Shown: positions 1-8,697 of the stretch, piece by piece
Position numbering within the stretch: the stretch's first letter is position 1
Layout: each line of letters opens with the position of its first letter
Assembly: GCA_965660815.1 (NCBI GenBank)
Contig: CBFIBG010000012.1
Location: 38,578-102,577 of the forward strand
Origin: Glaciecola sp965660815
GTDB lineage: Bacteria; Pseudomonadota; Gammaproteobacteria; Enterobacterales; Alteromonadaceae
Direction: 5' to 3'
Length of the DNA stretch: 64,000 nucleotides
Program-made: the position numbers and the translations under genes
The notes under the pieces: model-generated
Database searches by the model: none
Told to the model about the DNA's origin: nothing
The model's input: the letters and a program-made list of their open reading frames with translations, nothing else

Positions 1-140
1 AAAGCCAATTGACGAATAATTATCAATTGTTAACACACTTTGTTTATGAATTAGAGTAAATGTGTTTGCATGTCTAAGAAAGCGTAATACCACATATAGA
101 ACGATCATTTTTCAAAGCGATTTAAATAGGACACGTAAAA

Positions 141-578
141 ATGACAAAATTTCTCTCAATAATTATTATTATTTTTGTGGTAGGTTTTGGTGGTTTTTTC
201 ATAAACGAAGCTAGAAAAGAGATATATTTTTTATGTGGTAACTTTTCAAAAGATAAGCCCTTAGGATCTGTGATAGAACAACTGAGCACCGTCAAGTTCT
301 CCCAATTTAAAATACTGACACTTTCCAACTATAAAATATTGAGACCTGAGTCCACCGAATCTCAATTGATTGAAGACCAACATCAGCTTGAGTATCAATA
401 TCTTATTCTGCTGCAAAGCCCTTTCACTTTTTTCCGCTCTAATTGTCAAATCTATTTCCAAAGCGATGAAGATTTTGACATTGCTTTGTCTGGTGAGATA
501 CCAACACAACAGATTTCATTTCAAGCAAAATTGCCAAAGTTAGTGGTTAGCTCTTCAAAGTATCAAGGTTTGTTATAA
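141..578 (+). CDS. Hypothetical protein with N-terminal membrane anchor
   Basis: I do not recognise this 145-residue protein. Residues 4-22 form a strongly hydrophobic stretch (LSIIIIIFVVGFGGFF) that should act as a signal anchor, leaving about 120 residues outside the cytoplasm. Two cysteines (in FLCGN and SNCQIYF) could pair there. An AGGA sequence lies about 9 bases before the ATG. It stands alone, with no partner on its strand for 200 bases downstream. The AT-rich composition matches its neighbours. Real-gene status is likely but not certain; the function is unknown. Confidence 0.55.
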   Translation: MTKFLSIIIIIFVVGFGGFFINEARKEIYFLCGNFSKDKPLGSVIEQLSTVKFSQFKILTLSNYKILRPESTESQLIEDQHQLEYQYLILLQSPFTFFRSNCQIYFQSDEDFDIALSGEIPTQQISFQAKLPKLVVSSSKYQGLL

Positions 579-776
579 TTAAATAGCGGTTTGCGCATAT
601 GAGGTTTGAATCTGCTGTTGTTATTTCCGGACGGTGGCGCTCACATGTTTTTATGTTATGTAGAGGCGCTGCATAACAAAGCTGTTCTTTTTTTGAACTT
701 TTCTTGTCTGAATCTATCTTAACGTAAGATTTAACTACTGTTTTTCATCCAAGCTTAATAAAAAGGAGGCAGGTAA

Positions 777-1046
777 ATGACGAAAGAAAGAAAGCAAGCT
801 AATCTCACTAAGAAATTATCTCTATTCTTTTTCACCTTATTGATTATCAATGTTTCCCTTAAAATAAGCGGTTTCTCTACATTTGACACTAATTACGCAT
901 TAAACGCTTCGCACGCGATGGCAGACAAAATTATATATTTTGGGGTCCCTAGCTTATTTCTTGTCTTGGGCGTATGGTTTGCCAAACTCAGTAAAACTAA
1001 ATCAGTAGAGGCTGAGTCAGTGGAAGTGAGTGGTTGCTATTGGTAA
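777..1046 (+). CDS. Small hypothetical membrane protein
   Basis: This 89-residue protein is preceded by a near-perfect Shine-Dalgarno (AAAGGAGG) about 7 bases before the ATG, which is strong support that it is translated. Two hydrophobic segments are visible, at about residues 15-33 and 52-68 (IYFGVPSLFLVLGVWFA), with a basic N-terminus, suggesting a two-pass inner-membrane protein with a short charged tail. I do not recognise a family. It lies between an unrelated small gene and the convergent pqi operon, so context gives no functional clue. Confidence 0.6.
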   Translation: MTKERKQANLTKKLSLFFFTLLIINVSLKISGFSTFDTNYALNASHAMADKIIYFGVPSLFLVLGVWFAKLSKTKSVEAESVEVSGCYW

Positions 1047-1164
1047 CGCTACTTAAAGTCGAGCATTCAATTAACATAAAATGATTATATGAGCGGGTAT
1101 TGGTGGATTTTTTTGACTCCAGCATTGAGTAATCGCGTTACCTGTTAATTAGTATTTTTCACCA

Positions 1165-1770
1165 CTATTTGGGCATTACTCTTAGTTCAATCGAATCAGC
1201 TAACTTCCGCAAAAGTACTCTCATATTTTTTACTGATTGCAGATATCCTGGCTGATTTTGTTCAACCTTGTACATAAAATCTTGTCGCTGGTTGACGCCA
1301 TTGTCATAAGCTATTTCGTAACTGCCACTAATAATAGTGTCGCCGTTTTGAGACGGGTAAAAATGTTCAACGTATACGCTAAGCTCTGTGCAATTCAAGC
1401 AACTTTCTAAAAACACAGTGTGCTGATATCTGGCATTTAGGTCTTTTATTATCAAACGTTGAATAGCGGATGGTAAATCTTCCCCCCAAGAATGATAATT
1501 AGCGATAGTAATTTGGTGATTGTCTAATTTCATAACAAGATTGGGTTGCGCCAAATAGTCGGCAACAGTCACCAAGTTTACCTTTACTTGATTGTTTTTA
1601 ACGTCATTCAGCGGAGAAGAAAAGTGACTATTAGTTGATTGAGGCTCGTCTAATAAGTAATAATGGCTGTTGGGCAGAGGCTCTGTATTGACGCACCCTA
1701 GGATTAAAAAGATGACAAAATACAGAGGCACTCTTAAGCGTTTAACACACAGTCCATAAATTATATTCAC
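1165..1770 (-). CDS. pqiC: PqiC-like lipoprotein (ABC-type transport auxiliary, DUF330)
   Basis: A 201-residue outer-membrane lipoprotein: a hydrophobic signal ends in a lipobox-like ILGC at about residue 26, and the mature start (NSHYYLLDEP) is typical of the PqiC/DUF330 family. In E. coli PqiC sits at the outer membrane and receives the PqiB tunnel, completing a periplasm-spanning path for lipids. The gene overlaps the end of pqiB by 4 bases (ATGA), so the two are translationally coupled and PqiC is the last gene of the operon. The length matches the family. Assignment rests on lipoprotein features plus operon position. Confidence 0.82.
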   Translation of the reverse strand: MNIIYGLCVKRLRVPLYFVIFLILGCVNTEPLPNSHYYLLDEPQSTNSHFSSPLNDVKNNQVKVNLVTVADYLAQPNLVMKLDNHQITIANYHSWGEDLPSAIQRLIIKDLNARYQHTVFLESCLNCTELSVYVEHFYPSQNGDTIISGSYEIAYDNGVNQRQDFMYKVEQNQPGYLQSVKNMRVLLRKLADSIELRVMPK

Positions 1771-3383
1771 GGTCTTTTACTCCCCTGTGGTTCAATATCT
1801 TGTACGGGTGGCTGACTAAATATAAGCGAGTTTGGCTTTTTCCTAATCTCTTGCAAAAAAGGCTGCATCATATTCAGTGTTTGTTGCATTTCTTGTAGAT
1901 TATGTTCTAACTTGCGGTAAATTTGAGAATTTGGTTGAAGACCTTCAAGCGTATTTTGTGCTTGTTCTAGAGTCTGCTCAACAGACACTAAAACTGCGCT
2001 AGCCGCGAGAACTGAATCGTTGGCTGTACGAAAAGTTTGGTTGGCAGAATTTATAGTTTGTTGGGTGCTAAGCAACAATTCAGTTAACGGAAGGTTGTTC
2101 AACTTGGTCAGTAGTTGGTCAGTTTTACTCATTATATTGGCAAACCCACTTTGCCCTACTGGGATAACAGTATACTTGCCGAAATATTCTATTTCGGATC
2201 GCATATCTTCCGACAAATCAAGACTGACTTTCAACGAGCCCGTCAGATAATTTGCAGTTTCTACACTTGCTGTTAATCCTGACTTAATCCACTCGTTGAA
2301 CTGATTATCAAACCACTCCAAGTTGTATTCATTATTGGGAGCGAGTCTTGCTGGCTCTAGATGAATGACAACTGGAATTCTGGTTTCATCAATGTTTATC
2401 TGCTGCGTTTGGTAAAAACCAAGGTAAGGCCGATGCACACGACCGATCAATATTCCTCTGTACTCAACAGGTGCTCCAATTGAAAGTCCGCCGACCGAGT
2501 CCTCAACCAAAATGACGTATTCTAGGTATTCATATACTCTATCATCGTCAATACTGGCACGAGAAGAATACAGTTTGAAATCTCTCGGTTGTTCAATGCG
2601 CTCGCCTATCCCAAGATCTTCTGGGATATCAAATTGAATGCCTCCCGATACAAGAGATTCTATAGAGGCCAAATCAATAGTGACACCGTTAGGGGTCGCA
2701 TTCACAGTAAGTCCTCCAGTATTCCAAAAAAAGGTGTTGGTAGTGACTAAACTGTCGTAAGGAGCTTGTATAAATATTTCGTAGGCAACACGACGATTTT
2801 GAAGATCAAACTCTACCTTTTCTACGGCGCCAACCTGAAAGCCTCTATAAAGAACGGGGTCGCCCACATTAACAGATTTACCACCTTCAGAATGCAATTT
2901 TAACTTTATTCCTTGGGATGTAGGTGAAGAGATAGGAGGATTTTCCAAGCCCATAAAACGTCTTGAGTAGTCTTGAGATTTACCTGGATCTACCGTGATA
3001 TATGCGCCAGATAGAAGTGTACTAAATCCACTTACTCCCCCTGTGCCCACTCTTGGACGAACGACCCAAAACTGAGAATCACTGCGCAAAAAGTCTTGCA
3101 TGTCTTTTTCTATTTCAACGACAGCCTCAATTGATTCACCATCATCAGTGAAGTTAATGGACTTCAAAAGACCAATATCCACATTGCGATATTTTAGACG
3201 AGTGTTTTGTGTTTCTAGGCCAAGGGCATTATCAAAAACGATGACAATGTCTATCCCTCGGTTCTGGTAATGATGATAGATCATTCCTATGCCAATGAAT
3301 GCTGCTACTATGGGTAAAATCCAAATAGTAGAGAATCTTTGTTTGGGCTTGATTAGAGCTGAAGGTGTTTGCTCGTCATTCAT
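1767..3383 (-). CDS. pqiB: PqiB-like MCE protein (intermembrane lipid transport)
   Basis: A 538-residue MCE (MlaD) protein. A cytoplasmic tail is followed by one transmembrane helix (about residues 17-35, IWILPIVAAFIGIGMIYHH), then three MCE modules recognisable by repeated motifs such as LKYRNVDIGLL, VLYRGFQVG and VEYRGILIGRV, and a C-terminal helical region (about 420-520) rich in Q, L and N that would form the coiled tunnel. Three MCE domains and this length fit PqiB rather than the seven-domain LetB/YebT. I chose the ATG at 3383 because upstream codons run into pqiA and the family begins close to this helix. It overlaps the preceding pqiA half by 8 bases. Confidence 0.85.
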   Translation of the reverse strand: MNDEQTPSALIKPKQRFSTIWILPIVAAFIGIGMIYHHYQNRGIDIVIVFDNALGLETQNTRLKYRNVDIGLLKSINFTDDGESIEAVVEIEKDMQDFLRSDSQFWVVRPRVGTGGVSGFSTLLSGAYITVDPGKSQDYSRRFMGLENPPISSPTSQGIKLKLHSEGGKSVNVGDPVLYRGFQVGAVEKVEFDLQNRRVAYEIFIQAPYDSLVTTNTFFWNTGGLTVNATPNGVTIDLASIESLVSGGIQFDIPEDLGIGERIEQPRDFKLYSSRASIDDDRVYEYLEYVILVEDSVGGLSIGAPVEYRGILIGRVHRPYLGFYQTQQINIDETRIPVVIHLEPARLAPNNEYNLEWFDNQFNEWIKSGLTASVETANYLTGSLKVSLDLSEDMRSEIEYFGKYTVIPVGQSGFANIMSKTDQLLTKLNNLPLTELLLSTQQTINSANQTFRTANDSVLAASAVLVSVEQTLEQAQNTLEGLQPNSQIYRKLEHNLQEMQQTLNMMQPFLQEIRKKPNSLIFSQPPVQDIEPQGSKRP

Positions 3384-4038
3384 ATTGTTCTTGTTTGTCC
3401 CAAATAAGTCGGATGTCAAATTGCTGGGCGGCCAACATAGTAAGGATAACCACAACAGCAAATGCCCTAGATGCAATTCCAGGCTCTATTATCATAATGC
3501 CTGTTATATGCACCAATGCAACCAGTATAGCCACTACGAAAATATCTATCATCGACCACTTGCCGATAAATTCCGTAATGTAGTAAAGACGCGACAATTC
3601 GCTTTTACTTAACCTAGAGCGTCTAGAGGTATTTAAACAAAGCCACAGTAACACGATAATTTTACCAATAGGTATTATTATGCTGGCGGTGAAAATTACC
3701 AATGCGACAAAGTAAGATTGATGCTCTATGAACAATAAAACGCCTGATATGATAGTACTAGGTGTCTCATCATTAAACATGGTAGTGCTCATGATAGGAT
3801 AAATATTAGCTGGTATGTAAAACACAATAGCTGTGATGACCAAAGCAATAGTGCGTTGCAAGCTATTTGGAATACGTAAGTAAATTTTCTCGTTGCACCT
3901 TGGGCAGTGTTCCAACTCTACTGGGCTAACCAGATGACAGGTTCGGCATGATGCCATTTTACGATGAGCCGCTGTGTAAAATGCATAATTGGCCCCTTGT
4001 ATGGCTCGACTGCTCTGGTTTGCATTATTTTTTTGCAT
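3376..4038 (-). CDS. pqiA: PqiA-like integral membrane protein, second half
   Basis: A 220-residue protein equal to about one half of canonical PqiA. It opens with a zinc-ribbon-like CxxC...CxxC pair (CRTCHL and CPRC), followed by four hydrophobic segments containing the family pattern around PANIYPIMST. In E. coli PqiA one chain of about 417 residues carries two such repeats; here they are separate genes. It overlaps the upstream half by 14 bases and pqiB by 8 bases, so the operon is tightly coupled. Expected role: inner-membrane partner of PqiB in lipid trafficking. Confidence 0.82.
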   Translation of the reverse strand: MQKNNANQSSRAIQGANYAFYTAAHRKMASCRTCHLVSPVELEHCPRCNEKIYLRIPNSLQRTIALVITAIVFYIPANIYPIMSTTMFNDETPSTIISGVLLFIEHQSYFVALVIFTASIIIPIGKIIVLLWLCLNTSRRSRLSKSELSRLYYITEFIGKWSMIDIFVVAILVALVHITGIMIIEPGIASRAFAVVVILTMLAAQQFDIRLIWDKQEQYE

Positions 4039-4636
4039 AATCTATCCAAAGCCATAATTGATGTCGGTTTGCAGTGCTGGCCGTGAGCAGGAAAAATACC
4101 ACGAAGCCAATATAGGCCCAAAAAGAGAACCCAAAGATTATATCAGCCATGCTGATGACTTTTACTAATGCGACTAAAACGGCAACTATAAACACTTCTG
4201 CCATTACCCAGGGTAAAAAATAACTCATAAGCCTTCCCATAAGTACCGGTCCAATGGGTTTACACCCAAGTATCAAGGGCAAGGTCAGCCAAAAAATGCA
4301 AGTCAAATAGATAAAAGGCAAGACTAAAACAAATGCAAACACCAAAAATGCGATAAGTAAAAATTCCTGTTGCATGAGATCACCTGCGGCTTGCACAACT
4401 GTAATAACTCGCGTTTGCCCTTGAGCTTCAAAGGTCAGAAAGGGAAAAGCATTGGCAAGAATCATCATGATCAGGGCGCTAATAGAAAACGCGACTGTTC
4501 GCTGCAGTGCGTTTTTGTGCAATGTGTATTGAAAACCGTTGCAACCGGGACAGTAACACGATTGGTTTTCTTTTATGTTTGATGTATCAATCAGCATGTC
4601 ACATTGATGACAGGCTAATAACGAGTTGGGATTCAC
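4025..4636 (-). CDS. pqiA: PqiA-like integral membrane protein, first half
   Basis: A 203-residue paralogue of the next gene and probably the first gene of the pqi operon. The N-terminus carries two CxxC pairs (CHQC and CPGC) typical of the PqiA rubredoxin-like ribbon, followed by four predicted membrane helices with the conserved LANAFPFLTFEA segment. Together with the adjacent gene it rebuilds a two-repeat PqiA. No frameshift is needed to explain the split: each half has its own start and its own cysteine ribbon, so these look like genuine separate subunits rather than a broken gene. Confidence 0.82.
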   Translation of the reverse strand: MNPNSLLACHQCDMLIDTSNIKENQSCYCPGCNGFQYTLHKNALQRTVAFSISALIMMILANAFPFLTFEAQGQTRVITVVQAAGDLMQQEFLLIAFLVFAFVLVLPFIYLTCIFWLTLPLILGCKPIGPVLMGRLMSYFLPWVMAEVFIVAVLVALVKVISMADIIFGFSFWAYIGFVVFFLLTASTANRHQLWLWIDYAKK

Positions 4637-4698
4637 TTAAACACCGAGGTTTGAGTCGATATACTAAGAATAATTAGATTTAAAAATAATTCAACTGA

Positions 4699-4726
4699 AC
4701 TAGCGCGGCGTTTAAGCCACGCTAGT
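4699..4726 (-). terminator. Hairpin downstream of the 72-residue membrane protein gene
   Basis: ACTAGCG at 4699-4705 pairs with CGCTAGT at 4720-4726, and GGC/GCC extends the stem after one mismatch. It lies 39 bases past the stop of the leftward gene at 4765. The sequence that follows on the minus strand is T-rich but has no clean T-run, so terminator function is only probable. Confidence 0.4.
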
Positions 4727-4764
4727 CAGATACGCTTGATAACGAATGTTAACTATCAAAGTGC

Positions 4765-4983
4765 TTAGCAATTGTTATCGCTATTTTTCATAGAAACAGC
4801 ATTTTCTTTAACAGCTAAAAAGGCGATATAGATAAGTGCTAATGGAGGTAAAAAAGAGAGAACAAATCCAATGCATGCTGAGAGTTTTGGATTTAATCGC
4901 TTTACGTCTCCTAATATATAACTTACCCAGGTCACTGTTGTGATAAAAATCAAACATGATAACAAGAATATAAATTCAACCAT
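4765..4983 (-). CDS. Small hypothetical membrane protein
   Basis: A 72-residue protein with two hydrophobic segments (residues 3-25 and 36-58) separated by a short basic loop (DVKRLNPK), then a polar tail. The topology (N-out or N-in hairpin) cannot be decided from sequence. A good Shine-Dalgarno (GAGGTG) sits just before the ATG, supporting translation. It resembles the general class of short two-helix proteins annotated near PspC or DUF families, but I recognise no specific one. It is separate from the pqi operon downstream, with a strong hairpin between them. Confidence 0.55.
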   Translation of the reverse strand: MVEFIFLLSCLIFITTVTWVSYILGDVKRLNPKLSACIGFVLSFLPPLALIYIAFLAVKENAVSMKNSDNNC

Positions 4984-5371
4984 ATCTGCACCTCTACGTG
5001 TACCATGTAATACGGAACCATGGAGGATTAATCTTTCGTCAAATCTGACCTTAAGAATGGTATACTATACGCCCATTATTCACAATACATTTGCATGAAA
5101 TATAGACAATGTGTGGCCCGATTATTGGCAATAATTAGGGGTTCCAACCAAGTTTAGAATATAGCGCTAAGCGTCTGCACAACCTCGATTTAATAGATAT
5201 ACTTTGCCATCTATATGAATGTTAATGACTTTGCTCGTTTTGGAATCGCGACATTTAGTAAATTGCAGGCATGGAATTGATTTACAATATTTTACATTGC
5301 GTCCAGGCTCGACTAAGTTTTCATGTTATTTGTATGTTAACCTTTACATCATTTACTAATGACTAAAATGT
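4984..5371. other. Intergenic region upstream of the amylase gene
   Basis: No convincing gene. It holds an extended -10-like element (TG-N-TATACT, 5058-5066) inside a near-palindrome, which would give a leader of about 300 bases before the amylase start. A 20-codon ORF at 5095-5157 has no ribosome binding site. Otherwise only AT-rich DNA is visible. Confidence 0.4.
5058..5066 (+). promoter_or_regulatory. Candidate extended -10 promoter for the amylase gene
   Basis: TGG followed directly by TATACT matches an extended -10 (TGnTATAAT) at five of six hexamer positions. No good -35 is present, which extended -10 promoters can tolerate. Only a candidate. Confidence 0.3.
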
Positions 5372-7357
5372 GTGACTTTGGAAGTGCTTAATAAATTTTT
5401 AAGATTCGCTGTGTTATTGCTTACTTTACTAATAACTGCATGTAGCGATTCTCCGCCAGAAGTAGAGCTAAAAGAAGCGCCATCTGAGCCTCCAGAATGG
5501 GTCGCTGACGCCATTTGGTATCAAATATTTGTGGAACGTTTTCACAACGGTGACCCCTCAAACGATCCAACAATGACAACCATACAAGGCACATATCCAG
5601 GTTACATTCCGTCCACATGGAACATTACCCCATGGACTCAGGATTGGTATAAAGAGGATGCATATTTCAAAGACGTCCATAATAGACCGGATTTTACCGG
5701 CAAGCCCATTATATCGTTCGACGCTAAAACAGCATTGCGACGATACGGAGGTGATCTTCAAGGCGTGATCGACAAGTTGGATTATTTGACCGAATTGGGT
5801 ATAAACGCCATTTACTTCAATCCTATTAATGATGCCCCATCCTCGCATAAATATGATGCCCGACATTGGCGACATATTGATGTTAATTTTGGACCCGATC
5901 CTCAAGGCGATTTGGAGTTAATAGAAGATGAGGACCCTGCTGATCCAAGCACTTGGGTCTTAACAAGTGCAGATAAGCTTTTTTTGGAATTATTACAGCA
6001 AGCAAAGAGCAGGGAAATACGAGTCATACTGGATTACTCATGGAACCACACAGGTCACACCCATTGGGCATGGCAAGACGTATTAGAGAATCAAAAGCAA
6101 TCCGATTACTCTGATTGGTATTGGGTTGATCAATTTGATGATCCAGACACAGACGAAAACGAGTTTGCCTACACAGGGTGGTTTAACGTATTTGATTTAC
6201 CCCAAATACAGGAAACGACTTATGCTGATCATACCAAGCAGGTTCGTTTATTTGATGGAAACATTAAAAGTATGCAGGCCAAGGCGCATATTTTTTCTGT
6301 GACTCGCCGGTGGCTTGATCCAAACGGCGACGGCGATCCATCCGACGGAGTCGATGGGTATAGATTAGACGTGGCTGCAGAATTACCTCTCGGATTTTGG
6401 AGAGAATACCGGACTTATGTTAAATCGATAAACCCCAAGGCTTTTTTGGTCGGTGAAATTTGGTGGGAAAAATGGCCCGATGAGCTATTTGACCCGTCTC
6501 CAGTGCTGCAAGGCGACATTTTTGACTCAGTGATGAATTATAGATGGTATCGAGCTGCTCGGCGCTACTTTGCACAAACACCAAAGTCAAACGAGACAAG
6601 CGATTTTGTGGAAAGCTTGAATGCTCAGAGGCTAAATATCGAAGATGAGTTTTATCACTCGATGATGAACATGTCTGCTAGCCATGATGCGCCTAGGTTG
6701 TTAACGTCACTAGACAATAAAAACAAATATAAGTTTAATGCTAAGTCCTCTCAGAACCCAAGTTATCGAGAAAACAAACCTAGCGAAAACGCCGTTCATA
6801 ACGCCAAGTTGTTGCTAGCTCATCAGTTTACGTATCTAGGGGCTCCACAAATCTGGGCCGGTGATGAAATGGGCATGTGGGGCAGTGACGATCCACATAA
6901 TCGGAAACCACTTATATGGCCTGAGTTCTCCTTTGAGAATGAAACTTCTCACCCTAAAGCCATCTTTAAAACAACCGATAGTGTGGAGTTTAATGAGGCT
7001 TTATTCAGTTATTATCAATTTATGATCAAGCTAAGACGGGAAAACTCAGTCTTATCAAGAGGAGACATTGAATTCACAAACGTAAATGATGGTAGAAAGG
7101 TTCTGGGTTATAGACGATTTTTTAGTGACCAGGAAGAGCCGCAAACCACTGAGGTTAATCCACTAGGGCAAAAGCAGGCTTGGATTGTATTCAATACAAG
7201 TGATTATGAGCATACAATATTGTCACCAGAAACGTTGTTACATTCTGATTCGTGGCAGGTATGGCAAAGTGATTTTAGCTTAAATATGCTAAATACCGCC
7301 CCCAGCGAACAGGTATTGTTACCAGCAAATACGGTGACGGTGATTTTAGCTGAATAA
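5372..7357 (+). CDS. GH13 alpha-amylase-family lipoprotein
   Basis: A 661-residue starch or maltodextrin hydrolase. The N-terminal signal ends in LLITAC, a lipobox, so the enzyme is probably membrane-anchored and faces the periplasm or cell surface. The catalytic barrel starts at about residue 40 (AIWYQIFVERFHNGDP). GH13 region I is DYSWNHTGH. The catalytic nucleophile is D333 in GYRLDVA, the acid/base is E362 in VGEIWW and the third acid is D439 in SHDAPR. The last 100 residues look like the usual C-terminal beta domain. Overall it resembles neopullulanase or cyclomaltodextrinase-type enzymes, but exact specificity cannot be read. The start is GTG at 5372; a second in-frame GTG at 5384 is possible. 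No maltose transporter or regulator lies beside it. Confidence 0.85.
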   Translation: MTLEVLNKFLRFAVLLLTLLITACSDSPPEVELKEAPSEPPEWVADAIWYQIFVERFHNGDPSNDPTMTTIQGTYPGYIPSTWNITPWTQDWYKEDAYFKDVHNRPDFTGKPIISFDAKTALRRYGGDLQGVIDKLDYLTELGINAIYFNPINDAPSSHKYDARHWRHIDVNFGPDPQGDLELIEDEDPADPSTWVLTSADKLFLELLQQAKSREIRVILDYSWNHTGHTHWAWQDVLENQKQSDYSDWYWVDQFDDPDTDENEFAYTGWFNVFDLPQIQETTYADHTKQVRLFDGNIKSMQAKAHIFSVTRRWLDPNGDGDPSDGVDGYRLDVAAELPLGFWREYRTYVKSINPKAFLVGEIWWEKWPDELFDPSPVLQGDIFDSVMNYRWYRAARRYFAQTPKSNETSDFVESLNAQRLNIEDEFYHSMMNMSASHDAPRLLTSLDNKNKYKFNAKSSQNPSYRENKPSENAVHNAKLLLAHQFTYLGAPQIWAGDEMGMWGSDDPHNRKPLIWPEFSFENETSHPKAIFKTTDSVEFNEALFSYYQFMIKLRRENSVLSRGDIEFTNVNDGRKVLGYRRFFSDQEEPQTTEVNPLGQKQAWIVFNTSDYEHTILSPETLLHSDSWQVWQSDFSLNMLNTAPSEQVLLPANTVTVILAE

Positions 7358-7637
7358 ATTGCACCCTTTACCAGCTTTAATAATTAAACGCATATTTTTG
7401 TACTCAATTATATTAAAGCGTTCAATTATCATCGATTTTTGTGTCAAAATTGGTTTATACTCACACTGAGACAATTTTCGTTTTAGTGTTGCACTTCCTT
7501 TATATGTTTGTGTATGTACGTAAAATACACTGCGAAAAAGCGTGGGCTTTACACTGTACTTAATAAAATGTGGCTTGTATTATGTGTTTGATTTACATAA
7601 GAATTTATAATCCATTACACCTGAAAAGGAATTCGTT

Positions 7638-8687
7638 GTGAATCGTATTTGGTTTTTAGCTTTAACACTGGTTTTGTGTATCAGCTTTAGTGTCAAAAGT
7701 GCTGTAGTTGAGACAACAGGGCTTGGCTTTATTCAAGACGGCGATGTTAGCAAGGCTAGGCAAGCTGCCATTGAAGACGCTAAAAGACTTGCTCTTGAAC
7801 AGCTTATGGGCAGTTTTATAAGCGCTCGAACCGAAACTAAAAACTTCATGCTGGCAAGCGAAAAGATATACGCTACCACGCAGGGGCGATTAGACAGGTT
7901 TGAAATTGTCGATGAAAAGAAACTAGACGACGCCACTTACCAAGTCAATATAAAAGCAACTGTTAATAATTCCGCTCTTGCAAACGAAGCCATTCAACTC
8001 ATCAAAAATAACCTTTGGTCCAAAAAGCCTCGAATAAAGCTCAATATCGACAACGCGGGGTCGGCTCAATACTCTCAACAAGCATTATTTACTGTAATGG
8101 CAGATTTATCCCAAGCTCTTACTAGTCAAGGCTTTGTGGTGCTAGAGAAAAACTCGATTTTAGATGCTAGCTTTGAGTTAAAGTTAAATGTTAGCGCCAA
8201 TGTCACAAGTAACGAATTTCAGGGCACCAAAATTGACACTGCCCAGTTAAGTGTGGCCGGTATGTTGTTGAATTCAGCCACACAAGACCAAATTTCTTCA
8301 GTGTCTTTTGCTGAACGTAAAGCAGGGGATGCCGCAAAGAGCCTTGACAATATGGCATCAAAAATATCAAAGCGAGTCGCGCAAAAAGTCAACTTAGATA
8401 CTCGAGTGGTTTGGTTATCGAAAATAGAAAATCCAGTATTACTTGAATTAGTTGGCATTAGCGATCAACAGTTAGATCTCATCGAGTCACAATTACAACA
8501 AGCGGTGATTGGTTTAAGCGGTCTAACAACCGAATCTAAGACATCTTCAAGCTATACTTTTTCAGCTACTTACACTGGCTGGCCTGAACAGTTATACGAC
8601 CATTTGACTCAACTATCAGCCCGTGACGATATAAATTTTAATGTGGATAGCTTTGCCCAATCAAAGCTCACGCTTTCCATCAAATAG
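7638..8687 (+). CDS. Exported protein with LPP20/FlgT-N-like domain (first gene of envelope cluster)
   Basis: A 349-residue protein with a cleavable signal peptide (about 1-21, ending VKSA). Residues 24-120 resemble the LPP20/FlgT N-terminal fold: ARQAAIEDAKRLALEQLMG followed by a beta-rich portion ending YQVNIKATV. This is the pattern seen in FlgT and FlgP of the Vibrio flagellar outer-membrane ring, but no flagellar genes are nearby. The remaining 220 residues look like repeated alpha/beta modules of the periplasmic type and are not recognised. It starts at GTG with an AAAGGAA 8-10 bases upstream; a TATACT element at 7456-7461 may be part of the cluster promoter. The next gene begins 10 bases later, so they are co-transcribed. 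Confidence 0.65.
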   Translation: MNRIWFLALTLVLCISFSVKSAVVETTGLGFIQDGDVSKARQAAIEDAKRLALEQLMGSFISARTETKNFMLASEKIYATTQGRLDRFEIVDEKKLDDATYQVNIKATVNNSALANEAIQLIKNNLWSKKPRIKLNIDNAGSAQYSQQALFTVMADLSQALTSQGFVVLEKNSILDASFELKLNVSANVTSNEFQGTKIDTAQLSVAGMLLNSATQDQISSVSFAERKAGDAAKSLDNMASKISKRVAQKVNLDTRVVWLSKIENPVLLELVGISDQQLDLIESQLQQAVIGLSGLTTESKTSSSYTFSATYTGWPEQLYDHLTQLSARDDINFNVDSFAQSKLTLSIK

Positions 8688-8697
8688 GATATTCAAC

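Noticed and set aside
5095..5157. 20-codon leader-like ORF upstream of the amylase gene
   Set aside because: No ribosome site and no runs of a regulatory codon, so an attenuator leader peptide is not supported.
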